Shown one piece after another: positions 27,048-34,857 of a DNA stretch of 64,000 nt. Numbering within the stretch: position 1 is the stretch's first letter; each line of letters starts with the position of its first letter. Below the pieces are notes generated by a model. That model ran no database searches and had not been told where the DNA came from. It was given only the letters and a program-made list of their open reading frames with translations. The DNA is from Acinetobacter shaoyimingii (lineage in GTDB: Bacteria > Pseudomonadota > Gammaproteobacteria > Pseudomonadales > Moraxellaceae), in NCBI RefSeq assembly GCF_011578045.1, contig NZ_CP049801.1, positions 992,001 through 1,056,000 on the forward strand. Reading direction: 5' to 3'. A program made the position numbers and the translations under genes.

Positions 27048-27275
27048 TTATAGATCGCCAGTATTTTCGTCGCAACCTGGTTCTGGTGCTGGCTCTGGTT
27101 CAGGACATGGTTGAGGAGGACAAGGTTGAGGTACTGGTTGGCAAACAGGTGGTTTTGGAGTTAGGCAAGAGAAAATTGACTTAACTACGTTTACTTTGAA
27201 AGCGACCACTTTGCCGATTAGACCTAATGTACCACCAGATACTGAATCAATTTCTTTTTGAGATAATTCAATCAT
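27048..27275 (-). CDS. Peptide with double-glycine leader, Cys/Pro-rich core (microcin-like)
   Basis: A 75-residue peptide. The first 15 residues, MIELSQKEIDSVSGG, match the ELxxxEIxxVxGG leader of class II microcins and bacteriocins that are cut after the Gly-Gly by C39-peptidase ABC transporters. The predicted mature 60 residues have a short hydrophobic stretch (LGLIGKVVAFKVNVV) and then a proline-rich tail with five cysteines (SCLTPKPPVC, QPCPPQPCPEPEP, GCDEN) and acidic residues. No transporter, accessory or obvious immunity gene lies within several kilobases. The start is supported by GGA upstream and by the leader itself, and a terminator follows. Antibacterial activity is inference. 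Confidence 0.72.
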   Translation of the reverse strand: MIELSQKEIDSVSGGTLGLIGKVVAFKVNVVKSIFSCLTPKPPVCQPVPQPCPPQPCPEPEPAPEPGCDENTGDL

Positions 27276-28143
27276 TTTTATTTCCAGATTATTGTTAAGT
27301 AAGTCTAAAGTATATGGGATGAAAAAAAATCAATGTGTAGTAAAAATATTTCCACTTTGTAATATAGTGTAATGAAAATTGCCACTTCAGTAGTCAATGT
27401 TAATCTATAAAAATAAAGTATATAGCAAGCAATAAAAGTAATAAAAAAAATAAGTTATTAATATCAAAGCATTGTATTGCAATGCGCTTCACCTATTTTC
27501 CAATTTAAAAGAATCTTAATTTTTTTTTCATTTTATTGTCACATTCTTCCAATCCGATTTTTATATAAATTGTGTTTCTTATGTTATTAATCAATTTTAT
27601 CTAGAACCTAAAACCCACGACTTTAGCTCCTATTTAAATCAAAATTAATGCGTAATGTTTCACATAAAATAATTATGTTTGTGAATATGAGCACTGATCA
27701 AATTATATTTAGTCTAAAATCCGTAAACATGACTTAATAATAAATTTAAACTTATATAATTGGATGTTGTAAGGCGGAAACTTATGAAAATTGAACTAGT
27801 GTTTTGATAATCAAAATTATTTTTTTGAAATTTTCCTATTCAAAATTGCTTTTGAAAAGAATTGATGTAATAAATTTGGCATTTAGAATAATACATAATT
27901 AAGAAAAACTAAACAAATTAGCGATTAAATAATACTCAATTTTCTTGAGGATTTTATTCATTTCGACGCATTTTGCAACTGTTTACGTGCACATCTTTAT
28001 TCTAAAGTATGCATCGAAGTTAAAGATGCTTTTTCAATATGACGCTTCGTTGAACTCAAGTTGTATATGGCTTTTTTTGTTGAGCTGTTTATGTTCCAAT
28101 AAAATAAATGAAATTGAAAAGTAGCATAAAAGGAACGTGTTCA
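27276..28143. other. 870-bp AT-rich region without recognised genes
   Basis: The longest gene-free stretch in the window, with very low GC. No open frame of credible composition, no tRNA, and no repeat of note. It must contain the promoter of the minus-strand peptide gene near 27300-27400 (a TATACT box read on the minus strand near 27315 is possible) and that of the oxidoreductase. It may hold an immunity peptide too short to detect, or remnants of a larger locus. Confidence 0.55.
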
Positions 28144-29133
28144 ATGACTCAAATGCAGATGCGCCAAGTCATCATTACTGAGGCTGGTGGCCCAGAAAAA
28201 CTCGCTTTTGAGCAAGTACCAGTGCCGAAAGTTACAGCAAATGAAGTGCTCGTAAAGGTACATGCTTTTGGTATCAATCGTCCTGATATACTGCAACGTC
28301 AAGGCCTATACCCGATGCCAAAAGGGGTAACACCTGTACCTGGTTTAGAAGTGGCTGGCGTTGTAGAAGCGGTAGGTGAACAGGTGACTCAATTTAAAGT
28401 GGGTGATCTGGTGTGTGGTTTAACCAATGGTGGTGGTTATGCCGAGTATTGTGTTGTCCCTGAGAGTCAAACTTTAAATATTCCAGAAAATGTAAGCTTC
28501 GTTCAAGCAGCGGCGATTCCTGAAACATTCTTTACTGTATGGGCAAATGTATTCCAAATGGCGCATGCTAAAGCGGGTGAGACTGTATTGGTTCATGGTG
28601 GTAGTAGTGGGATTGGAACTACAGCACTGATGTTATGTAAGGCATTGGGATTGAAAACGTTTGCCACTGTCGGTTCAGATGAGAAAGTTCAAGCCATTTC
28701 AAATTTAACCACCGCAATTAATTACAAAACCCAAGATTTTGAACAAGTCATTAATGCAGCCAATGGCAATGCAGGTGTTGATATTGTTTTAGATATCGTC
28801 GGCGCACCTTATTTGGAACGTAATTTGAACTTACTACGTCGTGATGGACGTCTGGTTTATATTGCTTTCTTGGGTGGTGCTAAGGCGAAAGATGTAAAAC
28901 TTGGTCAAATTATGATGAAACGCTTGACCATTACAGGTTCAACGATGCGGGCACGTAATACTGAAGAAAAAGCAGATATCGCCCGTGGTCTAAAACAGAC
29001 TGTTTTACCTTTATGGGAAAAGGGTGAATGTCTCCCCATGATCTATAAAACCTTTACATTTGATCAAATACAAGATGCGCATATTGCGATGGATAAAGGT
29101 GATCATGTGGGCAAAATTGTGGTTGTAATGTGA
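28144..29133 (+). CDS. NAD(P)H-quinone oxidoreductase, PIG3/TP53I3 type zinc-free MDR family
   Basis: The 329-residue medium-chain reductase resembles PIG3-type quinone reductases: GGPEKLAFEQVPVP and VLVKVHAFGINRPDILQRQG at the N-terminus, then VLVHGGSSGIGTTALMLCKALG, the NADPH-binding Rossmann motif, and LRRDGRLVYIAFLGG. No zinc-binding cysteine cluster is present, as expected for quinone oxidoreductases. The open frame begins at 28108, but the ATG at 28144 is preceded by AAGGAAC and gives the family's N-terminus. It would reduce quinones or conjugated carbonyls with NADPH; the real substrate is unknown. It is monocistronic. Confidence 0.92.
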   Translation: MTQMQMRQVIITEAGGPEKLAFEQVPVPKVTANEVLVKVHAFGINRPDILQRQGLYPMPKGVTPVPGLEVAGVVEAVGEQVTQFKVGDLVCGLTNGGGYAEYCVVPESQTLNIPENVSFVQAAAIPETFFTVWANVFQMAHAKAGETVLVHGGSSGIGTTALMLCKALGLKTFATVGSDEKVQAISNLTTAINYKTQDFEQVINAANGNAGVDIVLDIVGAPYLERNLNLLRRDGRLVYIAFLGGAKAKDVKLGQIMMKRLTITGSTMRARNTEEKADIARGLKQTVLPLWEKGECLPMIYKTFTFDQIQDAHIAMDKGDHVGKIVVVM

Positions 29134-29155
29134 TGTAAAAATAAGTTATTTTCTT

Positions 29156-29184
29156 ACTTGAGTGGGTTTTATACTCACTCAAGT
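29156..29184. repeat. Inverted repeat after the oxidoreductase gene
   Basis: Arms ACTTGAGTG (29156-29164) and CACTCAAGT (29176-29184) with an 11-base loop, 22 bp past the stop. There is no T-run, so it could be a weak terminator or an mRNA-end hairpin. Confidence 0.6.
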
Positions 29185-29421
29185 TCGTGTACTTGCTGTG
29201 CGCTGTAAATGTTAATTAGGTCAAATTATACTAACAGACCTGCTGTTAAACGCTGTAAATAACAATGTTTAAATTGGGCTTGCAGTGAGCAATGTTGTAA
29301 GTCGCAATGCTGTAAATGATGATGCTCATTGCATCAAAAACAATAAAAACGTCTTTAAACGTGATTAAAACAACAGACTTTAAATACAATAAAGAAAAAA
29401 CAATAAAAGAGTAACTTTAAA

Positions 29422-30162
29422 ATGAAAAAATTAAAATATCTCAGTGTATTAACTACGCTTGTCAGTTCTATAGCTTTAGCAGATGAGGCTGGAGAATGGA
29501 GTTATGACAAGGAACTTGGACCTGCGCATTGGGCACAATTAAATTCTAAATATGCATCATGCAGTGGTTTAAATCAGTCGCCGATCAATATCGATAAGAC
29601 CATCAAATCTGAATTAGAGCCCTTAAAATTTGATTACAAAGATCAAGCGACAGTCAAAGACATTGTAAATCTTGGGCATACCGTTCAAGTGAATTTTGAG
29701 GCGGGTGCGAAACTTATAGTTGATGGTAAAACTTTTAACTTGAAACAATTTCATTTGCATACACCCAGTGAAAACCTGATTAAAGGAAAGCAATATCCAT
29801 TGGAAATGCATATGGTGCATGTCTCTGATGATGGTGAATTGGCTGTTATTGGTGTCATGTTTGATGAAGGTAAAAGCAATATAAGTCTTGCCAAAGTGAT
29901 GGCAGACTTCCCTCGAAAATCAGGAGATGTAAAAGTACCTCAATCTAAAATTATCGCTTCAGATTTTCTCATCACCAAGCAAGCTTATTATCGTTTTAAC
30001 GGCTCGCTAACGACGCCACCTTGTACCGAAGGTGTTCGTTGGTTGGTGATGAAAGACATTCAACAGGCATCAAAAGAACAGATTAAGGCATTTAGTGACA
30101 GTATCGGGCATAGCAATAGCCGACCTGTTCAGAAAATTGGTGCACGACCAATTTTAGAATGA
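29422..30162 (+). CDS. Alpha-class carbonic anhydrase, periplasmic
   Basis: Hydrates CO2 to bicarbonate. The 246-residue protein has a signal peptide (about 1-20, ending SIALA) and the alpha-class motifs: LNQSPINI, QFHLHTPSEN with zinc ligands His111 and His113, LEMHMVHV with the third ligand His130, and TTPPCTEGVRWLV. Two cysteines (C47 and the one in TTPPC) probably form the conserved disulfide, which fits a periplasmic location. Length matches bacterial alpha enzymes. The 290-bp upstream region contains three copies of gctgtaaat but no clear promoter. A terminator lies 115 bp downstream. Confidence 0.95.
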   Translation: MKKLKYLSVLTTLVSSIALADEAGEWSYDKELGPAHWAQLNSKYASCSGLNQSPINIDKTIKSELEPLKFDYKDQATVKDIVNLGHTVQVNFEAGAKLIVDGKTFNLKQFHLHTPSENLIKGKQYPLEMHMVHVSDDGELAVIGVMFDEGKSNISLAKVMADFPRKSGDVKVPQSKIIASDFLITKQAYYRFNGSLTTPPCTEGVRWLVMKDIQQASKEQIKAFSDSIGHSNSRPVQKIGARPILE

Positions 30163-30650
30163 GATTGAGTAAATTATGATTGAATAAATTAAGGCTGAAT
30201 ACACTCACGTTTTAAGGGTTTAGATGTAATTTGATTGTTGTTTACAGTAGATGGGATCTAAGTTGCAAGATTGAGAAAAGCAGTTCATTTTGAGCTGCTT
30301 TTTTTATTGAAAAAGCAAAAGTTATAGGTAAAGCGCATACTTTTGAATAGGGATTCAGACCATAATGAGTAGCGTATTATTCATGATCTCATTGTGATAA
30401 TTTAGATTTATTTATGATTAAAATTCATAAAATATCATTAAAATATTTGATATTGATATAAAACAATGAGCTATGGTTAGTTTTGATTTGGCGTTATTTT
30501 GTCATTGTTTAAAATTAATAAAAAATTACACGAATGTTTGACAGTTTTTAAAAGAAATTTTGATTGATTTTTATATGGTTGCTTGGACCCAATTTTTTAA
30601 TATTGTGTGGGTCAATTTTAATCATTCCAATAATATGATCGAGGTATGAC
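30163..30650. other. Intergenic region before the GA-leader peptide gene
   Basis: About 490 bp. It contains the carbonic anhydrase terminator (30276-30306) and then about 340 bp of very AT-rich sequence that should hold the promoter of the peptide gene. No other feature was recognised. Confidence 0.6.
30276..30306 (+). terminator. Intrinsic terminator after carbonic anhydrase
   Basis: Stem AAAAGCAG / CTGCTTTT (30276-30283, 30295-30302), extended inside by TCA/TGA, followed by a T-run. Confidence 0.85.
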
Positions 30651-30974
30651 ATGAACATTACTGAATTAAACCAAGACGAAATTAACTTAGTTCACGGGGC
30701 TGGCACCTTAGTCGGTGACGGCTTGATTGAAGTCGGCAATTCACTCAATAACTTTTTAAATATTCCATTTATTTCTTCATTTGGACATGCATTTAGCAAT
30801 GTCGGCCTAGGCGTGCCACACGGTATTGTGGACTTGAGTGGATGGGCAGCATCACAAGCTTTAATTGCGACTGGAAAAGTGTTGGGTGGAAATGCATCAG
30901 TTGCTCAAACCCATTGGAATCATGATTATAATCGTGGTGATTACAACGTTATTCCAAAATGGATTACTGGTTAA
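30651..30974 (+). CDS. Peptide with Gly-Ala leader (class II microcin-like)
   Basis: A 107-residue peptide. Its N-terminus MNITELNQDEINLVHGAG follows the same ELxxxEIxxVxG pattern as the minus-strand peptide 3.4 kb away, with Gly16-Ala17 as the expected cleavage site (GA is an accepted variant of GG). The predicted mature part of about 90 residues is rich in Gly, Ala, Asn, Ile and Val, with small-residue hydrophobic stretches (VGLGVPHGIVDLSGWAASQ) and no cysteine, as in membrane-active class II microcins. GAGGTATGAC precedes the ATG, and a strong terminator follows. No export or immunity gene was recognised nearby. Toxin function is inference from the leader and composition. Confidence 0.72.
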   Translation: MNITELNQDEINLVHGAGTLVGDGLIEVGNSLNNFLNIPFISSFGHAFSNVGLGVPHGIVDLSGWAASQALIATGKVLGGNASVAQTHWNHDYNRGDYNVIPKWITG

Positions 30975-31021
30975 TCCAGACTTTATTATTTGTTCTTCAT
31001 AAAGCAGAACAGTAATTTAAT

Positions 31022-31064
31022 AAAAAATCAGGTGAATTGTTGAGTGCAATCACCTGATTTTTTT
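31022..31064 (+). terminator. Intrinsic terminator after the GA-leader peptide gene
   Basis: Long stem AAAAAATCAGGTG / CACCTGATTTTTTT, extended inside by ATTG/CAAT, ending in a seven-T run. A-rich flanks also allow termination of the convergent hydroxylase gene. Confidence 0.92.
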
Positions 31065-31108
31065 AATGTCTTAGATTGGTATTTGAAATGCTACCTCATG
31101 ATCAAAGA

Positions 31109-32275
31109 CTAATGAGGTGTTTGTTTCTGACTTTCACGACGCTTCTTCCAGCGATTAATATATTTTTTAAATGGCCAAGTAAACTGCTGAACAAAGCTAT
31201 TCGGAATTTTATAGCCGACAGTTCCATATTTGCTCGCCAAATGCTCTGGCATATACATACTTTTAAAAATAACATCGTAAAGCGGGATAAATGCAGCATA
31301 ATTTTTGTCAATCGCAGGCTTTTCTGATGAGTGATGCCAATGATGAAACTCAGGTGTTGCAATAATCCAACGTAAATAAGGAAAGCGAAAGCGCACATTG
31401 GAATGAATAAAAATTGCATGAAAAGAAATAAAGATGAGATAGGCAAAAACAGCTGAGGTATGAAAGCCCAATAAGAAGATTGGCAATGTTGCAATAAAGC
31501 GGGTCATGAGCACTTCAACAATGTGTAATCTGGATGATGCCAGCCAATCCATATGTTCCGTTGAGTGATGAATGGCATGAAAACGCCACAGAAAATCAAC
31601 TTCATGTAAACAGCGATGAATCCAATAGGTCGTAAGATCGACCACAATTAAAAGCTCAATAAACTGCAACCAAATGGGTTGTGCTTGGATATAAGGCACA
31701 ATTGGATTATTGGGAATATGGGTAATCCAATACTGAATAGGCATGACGGTTAAAAAAGTAAACAGCTGAATGCCGACATGACTGAACATGAAATATTTCA
31801 TGTCTGTCACCCAACCCACACGTAAAATTTTCTGATTAGGATTTTTGGCAAAGAAACCTTCAAGTGGGATAAATACCAGTGCCAAGATAACCAAGGTTAG
31901 TACAAAATAATCAAAGCCAGCATAGAACGGAACACTTGGCAATACAGGTGCTTTAATCACGCCACATCCTAAAATAGCAGCCAGTAAGGCAAAACACAGT
32001 CCATAAAAACCATAACGGTTTTGCCGAACAATGGCACTAAATGAACCAAATCCAGCACTAATAGCAATACAAAACAGTAAAACAAAATAAAACACTTCAT
32101 GATGCTTGCTATAAATTGGACGCATTTCAGGGGTCGTGAGTACGCTTGGAAACATGAAACACAATGCCCCAAATATGCAAAGTAAACCTACAGACATTGA
32201 AATAAAGGCACTGATTTTACCTTTACCCGCATTAAGATCTAAATTTTCAAATTTCTCACGAAGTTGATCTGTCAT
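31109..32275 (-). CDS. Fatty acid hydroxylase / sterol desaturase family membrane protein
   Basis: The 388-residue integral membrane protein has about eight hydrophobic segments and the histidine clusters of the di-iron hydroxylase superfamily: HRCLHEVDFLWRFHAIHHS (HxxxH and HxxHH) and EFHHWHHS near the C-terminus, plus HAIFIHSN. Members insert oxygen into, or desaturate, lipids and sterols using O2 and an electron donor. The substrate is unknown; a membrane lipid or carotenoid is plausible. It is convergent with the microcin-like peptide gene and monocistronic. Confidence 0.9.
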   Translation of the reverse strand: MTDQLREKFENLDLNAGKGKISAFISMSVGLLCIFGALCFMFPSVLTTPEMRPIYSKHHEVFYFVLLFCIAISAGFGSFSAIVRQNRYGFYGLCFALLAAILGCGVIKAPVLPSVPFYAGFDYFVLTLVILALVFIPLEGFFAKNPNQKILRVGWVTDMKYFMFSHVGIQLFTFLTVMPIQYWITHIPNNPIVPYIQAQPIWLQFIELLIVVDLTTYWIHRCLHEVDFLWRFHAIHHSTEHMDWLASSRLHIVEVLMTRFIATLPIFLLGFHTSAVFAYLIFISFHAIFIHSNVRFRFPYLRWIIATPEFHHWHHSSEKPAIDKNYAAFIPLYDVIFKSMYMPEHLASKYGTVGYKIPNSFVQQFTWPFKKYINRWKKRRESQKQTPH

Positions 32276-32553
32276 GTTTTAATTCTTATGAATATTTATA
32301 TGTGTGCAAATTTAACAGATACTTAAAACAATTGGGAGGGTTTTGTTAAAAAAATAATGAGCATTTTTTAAATATCATTAGTTAAAACAAAGTCTTATAT
32401 TTATATAAATGTTGGTTGACTGACATATTTGATCGATTGTAGAAGATAGGTTGTTTAGCTAAATTAAAAGTCATGCGCATATTCGGCATTTACATTGCAT
32501 AAAAGCATGAATTTGATTAGATTAAAAATTGATAAAAACAAACAGAGTGCATA

Positions 32554-33975
32554 ATGGCGAGCAATCAAATAAGAATTTCAGCATTTACAGACGATGTTTT
32601 GGCGGACCATGATGCCATGGGGATAGCAAAGCTTATTGCCAGTAAAGAGGTATCTGTCCAAGAAGTCATTGAAGCTTCTGTACAACGTGCAAAAAAGGTG
32701 AATCCTACATTAAATGCAGTAGCTCTAGATTGTTTTGAGCAAGCCATTTCACAACCTTCTTTTATCAATAATCGTCCATTTTCAGGTGTGCCTTTTTTTA
32801 TTAAAGATAATTTAGATATTGCTGGATTACCGACGCAACATGGGGCGGTAGCCATAAAAGCCTTGCCTGCGAAAAGTACACCACAGATTAGTCAGCATTT
32901 ATTGGATCAAGGGTTCCAGTTGATGGGTAAATCAAAGCTTCCTGAGTTTGGATTGAATGCTTCAACTGAGTTTGCGGATGGTTCATCGACCAAAAACCCG
33001 TGGCATACGGATTATTCTTGTGGGGCATCCTCAGGTGGTTCTGCGGCTTTGGTGGCATCAGGTGTCGTTCCGATTGCCCATGCCAATGATGGTGGCGGTT
33101 CGATTCGTATACCTGCGGCAGCCTGTGGGCTCATTGGTTTAAAACCCAGTCGAGGACGTACAGTGGATAGTGATGCTGCAAGAAGCTTACCCATCAATAT
33201 CATTTCTGAAGGGGTGCTTACACGTTCAGTGCGTGACACTGCACATTTTTTTGCGGGGATGGAAATAAGTTATAGCAATCCAAAATTACCCATGATTGGT
33301 TTGATCGAAGGTGCTTCAAACCGGAAATTACGAATAGGGGTGATGGAGCAGTCTATCGTCGGGCAGGTCGATGCTGAAACTTTAAAAACCGTTCGTGATA
33401 CCGCGGATTTGTTGCAACAATTGGGGCATGATGTTGAGTTGTATCAACTGCCGATTCCAACGACTTTTGTTGATGATTTTAGTCATTACTGGGGATTTTT
33501 GTCATTTCTACTGAAAAAAACAGGTCGATTTACTTTTAATGGGGAGTTTGATGTCACCCAGTTAGATCATTTAACGATGGGCTTGGCCAATTTGTATAAA
33601 AAGAATTTTTATAAAACACCATTATTTTTATATCGTCTAAAACGTTTAGTAAGTGTCTATAGAGCAGTATTTCAACGATATGATGTGATTTTAACGCCTG
33701 TACTTGCTCATACCACACCGAAACTGGGGTATTTATCACCAGAGCTTGATTTTGAAACTTTGTTCGATCATCTACAGCATTATGTGACGTTTACCCCTGT
33801 GCAAAATGTTGTGGGTGCGCCTGCAATTTCATTACCGATGGGTAAAACTGAAATAGATGCTTTGCCAATAGGGGTACAGATATCTGCTGATATTGGGGAT
33901 GAAAAGACCTTGATTGAACTGGCATATCAGATTGAAGCGGCGAAGCCGTGGCGTCGAATTCAGGATGAGCTTTGA
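32554..33975 (+). CDS. Amidase signature family hydrolase
   Basis: The 473-residue enzyme belongs to the Ser-cisSer-Lys amidase family. The catalytic lysine is in VPFFIKDNLDIAG, and the Gly/Ser-rich signature GASSGGSAALVASG is followed by NDGGGSIRIPAAACGLIGLK, containing the cis-Ser and nucleophilic Ser. The Q/N-rich AQNVVGAPAISLPMG near the C-terminus is also typical. Family members hydrolyse amides such as nitrile-derived amides, aryl amides or 6-aminohexanoate oligomers, and GatA is a relative. The absence of gatB/gatC nearby and the sequence of the C-terminal half speak against GatA. It is monocistronic with unknown substrate. Confidence 0.92.
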   Translation: MASNQIRISAFTDDVLADHDAMGIAKLIASKEVSVQEVIEASVQRAKKVNPTLNAVALDCFEQAISQPSFINNRPFSGVPFFIKDNLDIAGLPTQHGAVAIKALPAKSTPQISQHLLDQGFQLMGKSKLPEFGLNASTEFADGSSTKNPWHTDYSCGASSGGSAALVASGVVPIAHANDGGGSIRIPAAACGLIGLKPSRGRTVDSDAARSLPINIISEGVLTRSVRDTAHFFAGMEISYSNPKLPMIGLIEGASNRKLRIGVMEQSIVGQVDAETLKTVRDTADLLQQLGHDVELYQLPIPTTFVDDFSHYWGFLSFLLKKTGRFTFNGEFDVTQLDHLTMGLANLYKKNFYKTPLFLYRLKRLVSVYRAVFQRYDVILTPVLAHTTPKLGYLSPELDFETLFDHLQHYVTFTPVQNVVGAPAISLPMGKTEIDALPIGVQISADIGDEKTLIELAYQIEAAKPWRRIQDEL

Positions 33976-34001
33976 TTTGAATGATGTTCTGATTGGGGGG
34001 C

Positions 34002-34025
34002 TGAGCAAGTTTTAAAACTTGCACA
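34002..34025. repeat. 18-bp perfect palindrome between convergent genes
   Basis: GCAAGTTTTAAAACTTGC at 34005-34022 is perfectly self-complementary and is extended by CTG/CAG outside one mismatch. No T-run follows. It lies between the amidase and the minus-strand lipoprotein gene and may form a mRNA-end hairpin for both. Confidence 0.75.
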
Positions 34026-34078
34026 GCAGAAGGTGTATTACAATATTAACAATCAATAGATTTGACCGAAGATAAGGA

Positions 34079-34687
34079 TTAATCAAGATGAATACGCTGA
34101 ACTTTATCTTTGTCTATATAAAATAGAGATGTGCCACAAGATTCAGGATAACCCACGGTAATTCCATTATTTTGTAGGATGAAACGTGCTTTAGATGGTG
34201 CATCTTCGTATGAAACAAGTTCAGCTTCATCAAGTTTTCTTATATTGACAAATTTTTCGCCTTTTCCCGCTTTTTCAAATACTTCAAAACCATCTAAGTC
34301 ATATTCTTTATCTTCACTTTCATACCAATACACTTTGTCACTGTCAGCAATACGAAACTCGAATAAGTATTTCATACCTTTTTTGTTTGGGTTTTTCAGT
34401 ACTTGAAAAGCATCCAGCTTGCCATCGCCATTAAAGTCGATAAGTTTGGGTTTTTTTAGATGTGTAGTATCAACCTCATAACCTTGAGGTAAAGGTGTTG
34501 GGTTATTGACCAATATGGTTGATTGAACCGTTGTAGGGATTTCGACAACCTCTAAAGTTTTCACTTCCGATGATGGTTGAGGTTCAGGTTTTTGCTCGAC
34601 TTTTTGTGAAGGTTTTTCTTGGCATGCTGAAAGCAATAGGGCAATGCTTAAAGTCGAAGTAAGTATTATTTTATTGTGATCGTTCAT
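34079..34687 (-). CDS. Lipoprotein of unknown function with an EF-hand-like motif
   Basis: The 202-residue protein has a lipoprotein signal peptide with lipobox LLSAC (Cys about residue 22), then a Lys/Pro/Glu-rich linker and a globular domain. The segment LIDFNGDGKLDAFQVL matches the calcium-binding DxNxDGxxD loop found in EF-hand/dockerin/VCBS-type repeats. The remainder contains short beta-strands (YLFEFRIADSDKVYWY) and a C-terminal YPESCGTSLFYI. I do not recognise the full family. It would sit in the periplasm or outer membrane. It is monocistronic. Confidence 0.75.
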   Translation of the reverse strand: MNDHNKIILTSTLSIALLLSACQEKPSQKVEQKPEPQPSSEVKTLEVVEIPTTVQSTILVNNPTPLPQGYEVDTTHLKKPKLIDFNGDGKLDAFQVLKNPNKKGMKYLFEFRIADSDKVYWYESEDKEYDLDGFEVFEKAGKGEKFVNIRKLDEAELVSYEDAPSKARFILQNNGITVGYPESCGTSLFYIDKDKVQRIHLD

Positions 34688-34812
34688 ACGTATTTTCTTA
34701 TAAATTTTAATTAATTATAGGTTTTAATTTATTTTAAATAAAGAAAATGGTAATGAAAATATAAAATTCATTTTTTTTCAATTTTAAATTGAACTCAGAC
34801 AAGAATGGGTTT

Positions 34813-34833
34813 GCGATTTAAATCGCGTATAAT
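34813..34833 (+). promoter_or_regulatory. Palindromic putative operator adjoining a -10 box
   Basis: A perfect 14-bp palindrome GCGATTTAAATCGC (34813-34826) lies one base upstream of a consensus -10 hexamer TATAAT (34828-34833), which is 25 bp before the J-domain gene start. No good -35 is visible at 17 bp, so the palindrome occupies the spacer and could bind a repressor or activator. Confidence 0.5.
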
Positions 34834-34857
34834 TTTTCTTTTTCGCTATTTTTGCTT

